Assembly: GCA_964466035.1 (NCBI GenBank)
Contig: CAYXLR010000002.1
Span: 1-64,000 of the forward strand
Origin: JANQEA01 sp964466035
GTDB taxonomy: Bacteria > Bipolaricaulota > Bipolaricaulia > UBA7950 > UBA9294
Direction of reading: 5' to 3'
Length of the DNA: 64,000 nucleotides
Both the position numbers and the translations under genes were made by a program. Below the pieces are notes generated by a model. The model did not search any database and was not told where the DNA came from. It saw nothing but the letters and a program-made list of their open reading frames with translations. Shown in pieces: positions 14,735 through 23,427 of this stretch. Each line of letters starts with the position of its first letter. The stretch's first letter is position 1.

Positions 14735-17539
14735 ATGAAACCCCTCAAGGAGCGGCTCCTCGGCGGTGTATTCCGCATCGGCCGCTACTACGCGTGGTGG
14801 GTTCTCCTCGCGATGCTCGTGCTGGCGGGCCTCGGCGTCTACTACGCGCGGAACGTCCCGCTGCGCAGCTCGCTGTTCGACCTCCTGCCGGAAGACGATC
14901 CCCTGATCGAGGAGTACCGGGAGAACGAGCAGTACTTCGTCCTGAGCAACTTCGTTGGGCTCCTCCTCACGCTGGATGGGGAGGTGCCGGCGGATCAGCG
15001 GGAGGCGAAGCTCCTCGCCGCGGCGGAGGTCATCGCCGGCGAGCTTCTCAAGGATCCCGAGTTCGTCGAGGTCAAGTACCTGCAGGACATCTCGCCGGAG
15101 ATCCCGGATCAGTACGTGCACCTGTTTACGTTGACGCAAGAGGAGCTCGCGCAGATCGAGGAGAGCATCGAACTCGCTCAGGCGACGGTCGCCGGCGGAA
15201 GCGACGTCTCCGTCCTCCCGAGCACGACGCTCGGCGCGGTCTACTCGGAGGTGGGTCGGGACTTCACGGAGGCGTTGTACGGTGGAGAACTCGGCGAGGG
15301 GGACGGACTCGCGTCCGCTGCGCTCACGACGCAGCTGGCCGACTTCGCCCGGCTGAACGACGGCGTTCTTCAGGCGATCGACGGGCTGCCTTCGTTGCCG
15401 GTGGTGACCACGGCGGTGCAATCCCTGACGAAGCTGTTCGCGCCGGGGGTCGACTTCGGGCCGAGGGCTCCGACGGCGCTGTTCTCGGACGACCGGACGC
15501 GTCTTTTGATCACGGCGCAGCCCCAGTACCCTTCGCAGCGCGGCGTCGAGTACTCGGAGCTCGTGACCGGCAAGGTGCGCGAGGCGATCGCGAGGGCCGA
15601 TCCCGAGGCGCTCGGCGTGCGGGTCGGTGTCGCCGGCGCCTACGCGTTCAACGCGGAGACGAACGACGTGGTCAACGGAGACATGCTGCGGACGACGATC
15701 ATCTCCTCCGTCGGCGTCTTCGTCATCTTCCTGATCGCGTTCGGCTCCTTCTTCTACTCCGTCGTGGCCGTGATCCCCTTGCTGATCAGCGTCGTCTTGA
15801 CGATGTGCTGGGCGAAGCTGGCGGTCGGCGGGTTCAACCTGGTGACCACCTTCCTCCCGGCGCTCGTGCTGGGGCTCGGGATCGACTACGCGATCCACAT
15901 CATCGCGCGGTACTCCGAGGAGCGGGGCAACGGCAAGTCGCTGAACCGGGCGCTGCACGCGGCGATTCTGAGCAAAGGGGAGGCGTCGTTCTACGCGGCG
16001 CTGACGACGTCCCTCGTATTCGTCGGGCTGCTCACAGGGCACTCGCGCGCGCTGTTCGAGATGGGCGTGATCAGCAGCGTGGGGGTGCTGATCGCCTTCT
16101 TCGCGACCCTGTTCCTGCTGCCGGCGCTGATCACGCTGTCGCACTTCCTGCTCCGCCGCCGAGGCAAGGAGAACATCTCGACCTATTCCGCCCGTTTGAC
16201 CGGCCTGTTTCGCCACGTGACCGGGCGGGGGCGGGCGATCTTCGTCATCGTGTTGGTGTTGACGTTCTTCGTGGCGTTCCAGGCGGCGCAGACGTCGTTC
16301 GTCTTCTCCGACTACGACCTGATCCCCGCGGTCGAATCCGACGCGGTGTTGGACGAGATCCTGGAGAGCATCGCGGTGCTCCCGGTCGGAATCGGACGCT
16401 ACTACACCTTCTTTGCCTCGACCGAGCAGGAGCTGCGCTCGCTCGTGGAAAATCTGCCCACCCACCCGATGGTCGAAACGGTCGACTCCGCCGCGAGCCT
16501 TCTCCCCGTCGACCTGACGGCGCAGCAACAGGTGCTCAACGACCTCGACCTCGATGCGTACGTCCGGCAGCTCGGCGCCCTGGAGGCGAGCCTCGGGGAG
16601 CGGACGGCGGCGTTTGCGGAGATCCGAACGCTGCTCGCCCAATTCGGACTCCTCCAGTACGCCGCGTCGATGAACGGTCAGGTCGATCTGACGCTGGCGA
16701 GCAGCGAGGTCATCTCGCAGTTGCGGGCGGTCCAGAGGGGGCTCGGGGGGCTGGACGTCGATCAGGCGGCGGCGGAGATCCGCGGCCTGCAAGCGGCGAT
16801 CCTCGATCTCGATGCAAACCTCGAAGCGCTGCGCGACCTCCCGCCGGTCGAGACGCTGCTGCGCAACATCCTGCTCGCCTATCCCGAGGGCATTCGGACG
16901 CAGTACCTCACGCCGGAAGGAGATTTCATCCTGCGCGTTCGGGTGAGTCAGGACATCTTCGAGGCGGACAACCTCGAGGGCTTCAACCGGTTCGCCGACT
17001 CGCTCTCCGACGACTACTTCGGGATGCCGCTGGTCATCCAGCAGTTGGAAGGCTATATGAAGAGGGACTTCTACCTGTCGACGCTGATCGCCGCGGTGCT
17101 CATCGTTCTGCTGCTGCGGATCAGCCTCCGAGGGTGGGTGCGGGCGCTGATTGCGGGTGCACCGCTCGTTCTCGGCTACATCTGGATGCTCGGCGGGATG
17201 CGCCTGCTGTCGATGAACTTCAACTTTCTCTCCATCACCATCTCACCTCTGCTCATCGGGATCGGCGTCGACAACGGGATTCACATTCTCCATCGGACGA
17301 TGGAGGAGCGGCTCGTGAGGCCGGAGGGTGCGATCGAGCGTGGCGTGGGGACGACGGCCGTCGCCGTGATCGTCACCACGTTGACGACGATGCTCGTCTT
17401 CGGAAGCCTGCTGATGGCGCGGACTCCGGGCCTGCGGGTCCTCGGTGCGTCGGCGCTGCTCGGGATCGGCTTCGCCCTGCTGTTCAGCCTGCTCTTCCTG
17501 CCTGCCGCTCTCCGTGTCGAGGGCGGCAAGCGGGTATAA
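14735..17539 (+). CDS. RND superfamily / MMPL-type membrane transporter
   Basis: This 934-residue protein has the two-fold RND design. One transmembrane helix (about residues 18-36) is followed by a large extracytoplasmic domain to about residue 300, five helices ending near residue 475, one helix near 500, a second external domain to about 770 and five closing helices. The conserved GLGIDYAIHIIARYSEERG and GIGVDNGIHILHRTMEER strings lie in helices 4 and 10. It resembles MMPL and hopanoid-biosynthesis RND exporters, which move lipids rather than drugs, so a role in outer-membrane lipid traffic is plausible. No periplasmic adaptor gene accompanies it. The gene starts 19 bases after nusA. Confidence 0.85.
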   Translation: MKPLKERLLGGVFRIGRYYAWWVLLAMLVLAGLGVYYARNVPLRSSLFDLLPEDDPLIEEYRENEQYFVLSNFVGLLLTLDGEVPADQREAKLLAAAEVIAGELLKDPEFVEVKYLQDISPEIPDQYVHLFTLTQEELAQIEESIELAQATVAGGSDVSVLPSTTLGAVYSEVGRDFTEALYGGELGEGDGLASAALTTQLADFARLNDGVLQAIDGLPSLPVVTTAVQSLTKLFAPGVDFGPRAPTALFSDDRTRLLITAQPQYPSQRGVEYSELVTGKVREAIARADPEALGVRVGVAGAYAFNAETNDVVNGDMLRTTIISSVGVFVIFLIAFGSFFYSVVAVIPLLISVVLTMCWAKLAVGGFNLVTTFLPALVLGLGIDYAIHIIARYSEERGNGKSLNRALHAAILSKGEASFYAALTTSLVFVGLLTGHSRALFEMGVISSVGVLIAFFATLFLLPALITLSHFLLRRRGKENISTYSARLTGLFRHVTGRGRAIFVIVLVLTFFVAFQAAQTSFVFSDYDLIPAVESDAVLDEILESIAVLPVGIGRYYTFFASTEQELRSLVENLPTHPMVETVDSAASLLPVDLTAQQQVLNDLDLDAYVRQLGALEASLGERTAAFAEIRTLLAQFGLLQYAASMNGQVDLTLASSEVISQLRAVQRGLGGLDVDQAAAEIRGLQAAILDLDANLEALRDLPPVETLLRNILLAYPEGIRTQYLTPEGDFILRVRVSQDIFEADNLEGFNRFADSLSDDYFGMPLVIQQLEGYMKRDFYLSTLIAAVLIVLLLRISLRGWVRALIAGAPLVLGYIWMLGGMRLLSMNFNFLSITISPLLIGIGVDNGIHILHRTMEERLVRPEGAIERGVGTTAVAVIVTTLTTMLVFGSLLMARTPGLRVLGASALLGIGFALLFSLLFLPAALRVEGGKRV

Positions 17540-17577
17540 TGCGCGGCGGGTTGGGTGCTGAAGGAGAGTGAAGCGCA

Positions 17578-19086
17578 TTGATCGAATACATCGGATGGGG
17601 GATGAGCCTCATCGCCGCGGTCGCGGTCGGGCTCCTGATCGGCAGCATCCCCCGAAAGCGGAAAGAGGCGGAGATCCTCGAAGCCGCCCGGGAGGAAGCG
17701 GATCAGATCAAGAAGGAAACGCTCCTTGAGGCACGCCAGGAGGTCCAAGAGCTCCGCGAGGAGGTCGAGGAGCGCACGAAGCGGCGCGAGGAGGAGGTCT
17801 CAAAGGCCGAGGAGCGGATCCTCCGGCGCGAGGATCGCCTGAGTCAGAAGTCGACCTACCTGGAGAAGATCGAGGATTCCCTGCGGGAGGACGAGGAGGA
17901 GTTGGTCAGGCTCAAGGAAGAGGGCACGAAGCTCCTCGAGGACAGCAAGGCGCAGATGGAGCGGATGGCTGGCTGGACGAGGGAAGAAGCCCAGGTTCAC
18001 CTCCTCAAGGTCATCGAGACGGAGTCCCAGCGCTTCTTCTCGCGGAAGATCGAGGAGGTCGAGCGCCGCGCGAAGGAGGACGCCGAGCAGCGCGCCGCTC
18101 ACGTCCTCGCCACGGCGGTCCAGCGGTACGCCGCGGAGTACGTGGAGGAGAACACGGTCAGTTCCGTCCCGCTTCCGTCCGAGGAGTTCAAGGGGCGGAT
18201 CATCGGACGGGAGGGGCGCAACATCAAGACGTTCGAGGCGCTGACCGGCGTCGAGCTCCTCGTGGACGACACGCCGGAGATGGTGGTCCTGTCTTGCTTT
18301 CATCCGATGCGGCGGGAAGTGGCGCGGATCGCGCTCACCCGGCTGATCGAGGACGGACGGATCCACCCGGCGCAGATCGAGGAGAAGGTCCAGCGTGCGC
18401 AGGCGCGCCTGGCCGAGCGCGTCAAGGAGGAAGGGAGAAAGGCCGCGTTCGATCTCGGGATCGAGCTTCACCCGGAGCTCGCGGCGCTCCTCGGACGTCT
18501 TCGCTATCGGACGAGCTACGGGCAGAACCAGCTGACCCACTCGATGGAGGTCAGCGGGATCGCGAAGATCCTCGCCAACGAGGTCGGTGCGGACGCGAAC
18601 CTGGCAGTGCGCGCCGGATTGCTGCACGACATCGGCAAGGCCGTCGATCATGAGGTCGACGGCCCGCACGCGCTGATCAGCGCCGACCTGGCCCGTCGAT
18701 ACGGCGAGGGGCGGGCCGTTGTACAGGCGATCGCGGCGCACCACGAGGACGTGGAGCCGACGAGCGTCCTCGACATCCTGATTCAGGCCGCGGACACGCT
18801 TTCGGCGGCGAGGCCGGGAGCCCGCCAGGAGACCTACGAACGGTACGTCCAGCGGCTCCACGATCTGGAGGATCTCTGTCGGTCGTTTCCCGCGGTCCAA
18901 GAGGCCTACGCCCTTCAAGCCGGGCGGGAGGTTCGGGTCATGGTCCATCCGGATCGGGCGAGCGACGACGTCTCGGCGAAGCTGTCGTACGACATTGCGA
19001 GGGCGATCGAGGAGGAGCTCAACTACCCGGGCGAGATCAAGGTGAACGTCATCCGACAGACCCAGTTTACCGAGAGCGCGAAATAG
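17578..19086 (+). CDS. rny: Ribonuclease Y
   Basis: RNase Y is a membrane-anchored endoribonuclease that starts mRNA decay. The 502-residue product has an N-terminal helix (SLIAAVAVGLLIGSI), a long charged coiled coil to about residue 200, a KH domain (GRIIGREGRNIKTFEALTG), and an HD domain with THSMEVSGIAKILANEVG and LLHDIGKAVDHE. The start is TTG at 17578, nine bases after AAGGAGAG; no ATG precedes the membrane helix. A TATAAT string at 17535-17540 overlaps the stop of the upstream gene and may serve as a promoter, although its -35 is poor. SpoVS follows after 12 bases, an arrangement seen in several phyla. Confidence 0.94.
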   Translation: MIEYIGWGMSLIAAVAVGLLIGSIPRKRKEAEILEAAREEADQIKKETLLEARQEVQELREEVEERTKRREEEVSKAEERILRREDRLSQKSTYLEKIEDSLREDEEELVRLKEEGTKLLEDSKAQMERMAGWTREEAQVHLLKVIETESQRFFSRKIEEVERRAKEDAEQRAAHVLATAVQRYAAEYVEENTVSSVPLPSEEFKGRIIGREGRNIKTFEALTGVELLVDDTPEMVVLSCFHPMRREVARIALTRLIEDGRIHPAQIEEKVQRAQARLAERVKEEGRKAAFDLGIELHPELAALLGRLRYRTSYGQNQLTHSMEVSGIAKILANEVGADANLAVRAGLLHDIGKAVDHEVDGPHALISADLARRYGEGRAVVQAIAAHHEDVEPTSVLDILIQAADTLSAARPGARQETYERYVQRLHDLEDLCRSFPAVQEAYALQAGREVRVMVHPDRASDDVSAKLSYDIARAIEEELNYPGEIKVNVIRQTQFTESAK

Positions 19087-19098
19087 GCGGTCGAGACA

Positions 19099-19416
19099 GT
19101 GCAAGTGCTGAAAGTATCGTCCAACTCGGATCCGGGAGCGACGGCCGGGGCCATCGCCAACGGCGTTCGTGAGCGCGGGACCGCCGAGATCCAAGTGATC
19201 GGTCCGCGCGCGGTCAACCAAGCGGTGAAGGCGATCGCGATCGCGCGCGGGTATCTCGCGGCCAGTGCGGTCGACCTCTACTGCGTGCCGAGCTTCACGA
19301 CCATCCTGGTGGCGGAAGGCGATCAGGAGAAGACGGCGATCCACTTCTCCGTGAAGACCCGCCACGGGGTCTACAGAGCGAAGTCGCCGAACCCGGAGAT
19401 CCCCCTCGATTTCTGA
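19099..19416 (+). CDS. spoVS: Stage V sporulation protein S (SpoVS) family, C-terminally extended
   Basis: Residues 1-88 are almost a textbook SpoVS: VLKVSSNSDPGATAGAIANG, IGPRAVNQAVKAIAIARG and VDLYCVPSFTTI. The usual protein is about 86 residues; here 17 more follow (HGVYRAKSPNPEIPLDF). SpoVS is an Alba-like nucleic-acid-binding protein needed for late sporulation in Bacillus, but it is widespread in non-sporulators such as Thermotoga and Deinococcus and often lies beside rny. A role in RNA binding or decay with RNase Y is therefore an inference from context. The start is GTG 19099; ATG is absent. No other sporulation gene is seen in the window. Confidence 0.92.
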   Translation: MQVLKVSSNSDPGATAGAIANGVRERGTAEIQVIGPRAVNQAVKAIAIARGYLAASAVDLYCVPSFTTILVAEGDQEKTAIHFSVKTRHGVYRAKSPNPEIPLDF

Positions 19417-19434
19417 TTCGGGGAGCCCAACGGC

Positions 19435-19463
19435 TTGTTCGCTTTCCACCGGGACGGTACCAT
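19435..19463 (+). promoter_or_regulatory. Promoter of the PPIase-TPR gene
   Basis: TTGTTC (19435-19440) and TACCAT (19458-19463) are spaced by 17 bases. The leader would be about 37 bases to the ATG at 19507. TACCAT also occurs as the -10 of coaD and of the tRNA gene here. Confidence 0.5.
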
Positions 19464-19506
19464 TCGCCGGAGACCCAACACGTATCCAAGGGAGTGACCG
19501 ACTGCG

Positions 19507-22128
19507 ATGCCCGGATTCCTGGAACGTCATCAGAAGAAGATCATCTGGATCGTCGTTCTCTCGTTCTTCGTCGGAGGAGTGGGACTCGTTTCGCTCAACC
19601 AGGCGGGCGTCTTCCGGAGCACTCCCACGGCCGATACCGGGCCGGCGTACGCGGTCTCCGTGAACGGCGAGGAGATCTCCCCGGAAACGGCCGCGAACGC
19701 CTTCACGAACCTCGTCAACCAGTACTACACCTACTACCAGCAGGCCGGTCAGGACCCCAACGAGATCTTCGGGGGCGCCAACGGCGCGCTGGTGCTGCTT
19801 CAATTTCAAGCGGACACGTTCCAGAGCCTCATCCGGCAGGCCCTCTACGATCAGGCAGCGGAGGAGCGGCGCATTCGGGTCGATCGCCGGGAGCTCGACG
19901 CCGCCTACGCGACGGAGTACAACAGCCTGCTGGAGCGAAACGGGATCGACGAGGAGACCCTGGCGAACTACCTCGCCGGGCAAGGTCGAACCCTCTCGGG
20001 ATTCCAGCAATCGCTGCGGAACGAAATCGAGACGCAGCTGAGGAACGTTGCCCTCCGGGAGACGATCGTCGGGGCCGTCGTGCCGACGGACGACGAGCTT
20101 CTTTCCTACTTCGAATCGAACATCGCTCGATACGACGTCGAGGAGCAGGTCCGCGCGTCGCACGTCCTCGTCGAAAACGAGGCAACGGCGCTGGAGGTCC
20201 GCGAGCAGCTCCTCGCCGGCGAGGACTTCGGCGAGCTGGCGAGCCGATACTCCACGGACGAAGCCACCAAGGACGACGGCGGCGATCTGGATTGGTTCGG
20301 CCGAGGTCGGATGGTCCCGGCGTTCGAAGAGGCCGCGTTCGCCCTCGACATCGATGAGATCTCCGAACCGGTGGAAACGGAGTTCGGGTGGCACATCATC
20401 AAGGTGACCGATCGGCGGGAGGCGCACACGCCGACGCTCGACGAAGTGAAGGACGAGGTTCGGGACGACTACATCACCGAGGAGGAATCGCGGCGGTTCT
20501 CGGACTGGTACGACGGCTTCTACGCGTCGAGCGACATCGAGATCGCCTTCCCGCTCGTGAACGCGTACATCCTCCAGCAGGAGGATCTCGAGGTGGGGCT
20601 CGCTGAGTTCGTGCGAATCCACGAGACCGGAGAGGCCAACGACCCGTACCTCCCCTACTACATCGGACGGATCAACGAGACGTTGGCGGTGCGAAAGGCC
20701 GGGGAACGGGCCGAGCTCGAGGAGATCGAGGAGCCGACCGAAGAAGAGCTGACGCGGATCGACGCGCTTCGCCGGGAGCAGGAGGAGTACGAAGACACCG
20801 CCCTCTCGTACTACCTGCAGGCGCTGGAGGAAGTCGACGCCGACGAGAGGTTCGTCAACCGAGTTCTCACGCTCGATCCGGACAGCGCATCGGCGCGATA
20901 CCTCCTCGGGAAGCTCTTGATGGAGCGGGGGGACATCGTCGGTGCCGAGGACCAGTTCCAGGAGGTCATCTACAAGACCCCCGACTACGTCCCGGCGTAC
21001 ATCGCGTCGGGTGATCTGGCGCTTCGGCAGGGTGCCGCGCTCCAGGCGACGCAGCGCTACGAGCAGGCTCTCGCGCTCCGTCCCGAGGACATCACGATCA
21101 TGACGAAGTTGGTCACGGCGTACTTGGCCGTCGGCTATCTCGGCGAAGCGGAGGAGACGCTGCGGAAGATCGCGCAGATCGATCCGGGGAACGTGAAGAT
21201 GCAGATCGCCGAGGGAGAGATCGCCCACGCCCGGCTCGGCGAGGCGGTCGAGGCGCGGGACGAGCTTCTCGCGCTCGAGGAGAGAACGCCCGAGGACGAG
21301 GCGAGGCTTGCCGAGCTGGCCCAGCAGATCGAGGAGTACGCCGCGACGGCGATCAACCGGTTCGAGAAGGGGCTCCAGAGCGGCGGTTCGCTCGACCTCA
21401 CGGTGAAGCTGGGGCAGGTCTACCTCCTCGTGGGGCGGCTCGACGACGCGGAGGACGCGTTCCGGCGCGTGATGGTCCAGTCCCCGTATCGCGTCGAGGC
21501 GTACACCGGGCTGGCGGAGGTGCTCGCCCTGCAGGGGGACGTCGACGGTGCGGTGGAGAACCTGCAGTCGGCCTATTCTCGGTCGCTCGACGATTGGGAG
21601 AGGGAAGAGATCACGAGGCGGATCCTCGATTTCACGCCGGAGGACGTCACGACGCGCCTCCGACTGGCCCAGTCGCTCGGCGAGCAGTACAAGTGGACCG
21701 CGGCGGTGAGGGAGTACGCGGCGGTCCTGGACGCACAGCCGGATTCGATCGAAGCGTACCTCGGGATCGCCGAGGCGTACCGCTGGAAGAACGAGCCGGC
21801 GATCGCGATCGAGTATCTTCAGCGCGGTCTGCCGTACGCGCAGTACGAATCGGACAGGGTCGCGCTCTACGAGGAGCTCCTCGTCGCGGTCCAATCGGAG
21901 GTCGGCGTCGGTCGCCCGTTGACGCCGGTGGGGCAGGACGCCCGCATCGAGCTGGCGAGGATCTACCTCGATCAGGGAAGGAGCGAGAAGGCGGCCGAGC
22001 AGCTGGAGGCGGTCCGGGAGGACGACCCCGCCTACCGAGCCGACGAGGTTCTCGCCCTGTTGATCGAGGCGGGCGTCGAAGAGCCTCCCCTGGAAGAGGA
22101 CGCGGACGCGATTCCGGATGGGGAGTAA
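19507..22128 (+). CDS. Membrane-anchored PpiC-type peptidyl-prolyl isomerase fused to a long TPR region
   Basis: The 873-residue product has an N-terminal signal-anchor helix (IIWIVVLSFFVGGVGLVSL), a SurA/PpiD-like chaperone segment to about residue 205, and a parvulin PPIase domain at about 210-305 with RASHVLVENEATA, FGELASRYSTDEATKDDGGDLDWF and FGWHIIKV. From about residue 420 to 860 it is a chain of TPR-like helical pairs (ARYLLGKLLMERGDIVGAEDQF, AYIASGDLALRQGAA, AYLGIAEAYRWKNEPAIAIEYL). SurA and PpiD fold outer-membrane proteins in the periplasm, so this is probably an envelope folding factor with a built-in protein-interaction scaffold. PPIase plus so long a TPR array in one chain is unusual. 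It ends with an acidic tail and overlaps mazG by 11 bases. Confidence 0.87.
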   Translation: MPGFLERHQKKIIWIVVLSFFVGGVGLVSLNQAGVFRSTPTADTGPAYAVSVNGEEISPETAANAFTNLVNQYYTYYQQAGQDPNEIFGGANGALVLLQFQADTFQSLIRQALYDQAAEERRIRVDRRELDAAYATEYNSLLERNGIDEETLANYLAGQGRTLSGFQQSLRNEIETQLRNVALRETIVGAVVPTDDELLSYFESNIARYDVEEQVRASHVLVENEATALEVREQLLAGEDFGELASRYSTDEATKDDGGDLDWFGRGRMVPAFEEAAFALDIDEISEPVETEFGWHIIKVTDRREAHTPTLDEVKDEVRDDYITEEESRRFSDWYDGFYASSDIEIAFPLVNAYILQQEDLEVGLAEFVRIHETGEANDPYLPYYIGRINETLAVRKAGERAELEEIEEPTEEELTRIDALRREQEEYEDTALSYYLQALEEVDADERFVNRVLTLDPDSASARYLLGKLLMERGDIVGAEDQFQEVIYKTPDYVPAYIASGDLALRQGAALQATQRYEQALALRPEDITIMTKLVTAYLAVGYLGEAEETLRKIAQIDPGNVKMQIAEGEIAHARLGEAVEARDELLALEERTPEDEARLAELAQQIEEYAATAINRFEKGLQSGGSLDLTVKLGQVYLLVGRLDDAEDAFRRVMVQSPYRVEAYTGLAEVLALQGDVDGAVENLQSAYSRSLDDWEREEITRRILDFTPEDVTTRLRLAQSLGEQYKWTAAVREYAAVLDAQPDSIEAYLGIAEAYRWKNEPAIAIEYLQRGLPYAQYESDRVALYEELLVAVQSEVGVGRPLTPVGQDARIELARIYLDQGRSEKAAEQLEAVREDDPAYRADEVLALLIEAGVEEPPLEEDADAIPDGE

Positions 22129-22714
22129 GTCCTTCTCCGATCTCGTCGACCTGATCGCCCGATTGCGCGATCCGGAGGACGGATGCCCGTGGGATCGCGC
22201 GCAGTATCATCGCTCCCTTCGTCCGTACGTCCTCGAGGAAGCGCGCGAGCTGATCGCGGCGATCGACTCGGAGGACGACGCACTGATCGCCGACGAGCTC
22301 GGCGATGTCCTTCTCCAAGTCGTTCTGCACAGCCGGATCGCCTCCGAGCGGGGAGCGTTCACGATCTCGGACGTCATCCAAACGCTTGCCGAGAAGCTCG
22401 AACGCCGGCACCCTCACGTCTTCGGCGAGGCACCGAACGACCTCCCCTCGATATCCAAGCGCTGGCGCGAGATCAAGGAGGACGAGGGGCGCCCGCGGAC
22501 GGCGCAGCCGATCCTCGTGCGGGCGAAGAGGCACCTTTTCTCTCTCGACATCGAGGGGAAGGCGGACGCGCTCCGAGACGCGGCGGCGGGATCGTCGGAC
22601 GAGGAGCGAGCCGGGATTCGAATCCTCGCCGAGATCCTGAACGCCATGCGGGGCGGTTTCGATCCCGAGATCGCCGTCCTGAAGGGCCTCGAACGCCTCG
22701 AAAGGCAGGAGTAA
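22118..22714 (+). CDS. mazG: MazG-family nucleoside triphosphate pyrophosphohydrolase
   Basis: This 198-residue protein hydrolyses NTPs or dNTPs to NMP and pyrophosphate, cleaning the nucleotide pool. The first 110 residues hold the MazG core: LRDPEDGCPWDRAQYHRSLRPYVLEEA, then the metal-binding EExxE/ExxD residues in LEEARELIAA and DELGDVLLQVVLHSRIA, and the RRHPHVFG block. The second half is a partial repeat, shorter than in E. coli MazG (about 263 residues). The ATG at 22118 lies inside the end of the PPIase gene; the gene ends in TAATG, overlapping the next start by one base. Confidence 0.9.
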   Translation: MGSKSFSDLVDLIARLRDPEDGCPWDRAQYHRSLRPYVLEEARELIAAIDSEDDALIADELGDVLLQVVLHSRIASERGAFTISDVIQTLAEKLERRHPHVFGEAPNDLPSISKRWREIKEDEGRPRTAQPILVRAKRHLFSLDIEGKADALRDAAAGSSDEERAGIRILAEILNAMRGGFDPEIAVLKGLERLERQE

Positions 22715-22971
22715 TGGATGCGATCGTCTACTGGATCGGCACGACCGAGGAGGAGATCCACTTCCTCGACGCGATCGTCAGCGCGTACGACGGGCTCGCC
22801 TCGGTCCGTCGCGAGTACCGCCTTCGAGACGGCGAGACGCAGTACAAAGTGTACGTGTCGCCGGGGATGGAGGACGAGTTCCTCGAGCTGATGGCGCGGC
22901 TCCGGGAGAGGGCGAGGCTCGGGACGTTGGTCCGGGAGAACGGCGGCGATGCGCCTTCTTCGAGCGACTGA
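22714..22971 (+). CDS. DUF4911-like small protein, 85 aa
   Basis: The ATG is formed from the last base of the mazG stop (TAATG). The product reads IVYWIGTTEEEIHFLDAIVSAYDGLASVRREY in its first half and YKVYVSPGMEDEFLELMARLRE in its second. This matches my memory of DUF4911, a short alpha/beta protein of unknown function in anaerobes that often sits near mazG or HAD genes. There is no signal or membrane segment. It overlaps the following phosphatase gene by 23 bases, so the three are tightly coupled. Confidence 0.65.
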   Translation: MDAIVYWIGTTEEEIHFLDAIVSAYDGLASVRREYRLRDGETQYKVYVSPGMEDEFLELMARLRERARLGTLVRENGGDAPSSSD

Positions 22972-23380
22972 AACGACGGCGACGATCTTCGACGTCGACT
23001 ACGACCGGCTCCACGCTGCGGGGAAGCGGGTCCTCCTCTTCGATCTGGACAACACCCTCGGCAGGCGGGGGATGGAGCGATTGCCGGAGCGGATCCTCGA
23101 CTTTTTGCTTTCGCTCAGGGAGCGGGGCTTTCGGGTCGGCGTTCTGACGAACCGGAGGCGGAACGCCGACGATCCGGCCGTTCGCACGCTGAGGGAGCAC
23201 GTCCCCGTCGTTCATGCGGCGGGGAAGCCGGCCCGCCGCGGCTTTCTCGACCTTCTCGGTGCGCTCGGTGCGTCACCGGAAGCCGCCGTCATGATCGGCG
23301 ATCGCCGGCTGACCGACGTCCTCGGCGCCAACCGGCTCGGGATCCACTCGATTCGAGTCCGTTCACGGGACGCGCGGTAG
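22949..23380 (+). CDS. HAD-superfamily phosphatase, YqeG-like
   Basis: The 143-residue product has the HAD motif I LLFDLDNTLG (nucleophile Asp in DLD), motif II near GVLTNRRR, and the motif III/IV region GKPARRGF and AAVMIGDRRLTDV. Length and the absence of a cap match the IIIA-type YqeG family, whose Bacillus gene lies with ribosome assembly and shikimate genes; the natural substrate is unknown. It is the last gene of the spoVS-PPIase-mazG run and converges on the peptide-transporter operon. Confidence 0.8.
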   Translation: MRLLRATETTATIFDVDYDRLHAAGKRVLLFDLDNTLGRRGMERLPERILDFLLSLRERGFRVGVLTNRRRNADDPAVRTLREHVPVVHAAGKPARRGFLDLLGALGASPEAAVMIGDRRLTDVLGANRLGIHSIRVRSRDAR

Positions 23381-23427
23381 ACGGGGATCGAGCTCCGGGT
23401 GGAAGAAGTGGTTCTCGGATCGCTGTT

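Noticed and set aside
14660..16792. 710-codon minus-strand frame under the RND gene
   Set aside because: Low-complexity Arg/Asp/Glu-rich shadow with no domain; the plus strand has a clear RND protein.
17800..21894. 1364-codon open frame on the minus strand
   Set aside because: It lies antisense to rny, spoVS and the PPIase gene, has the Arg/Asp/Leu/Val-heavy mix of a GC-rich shadow frame, and contains no motif.
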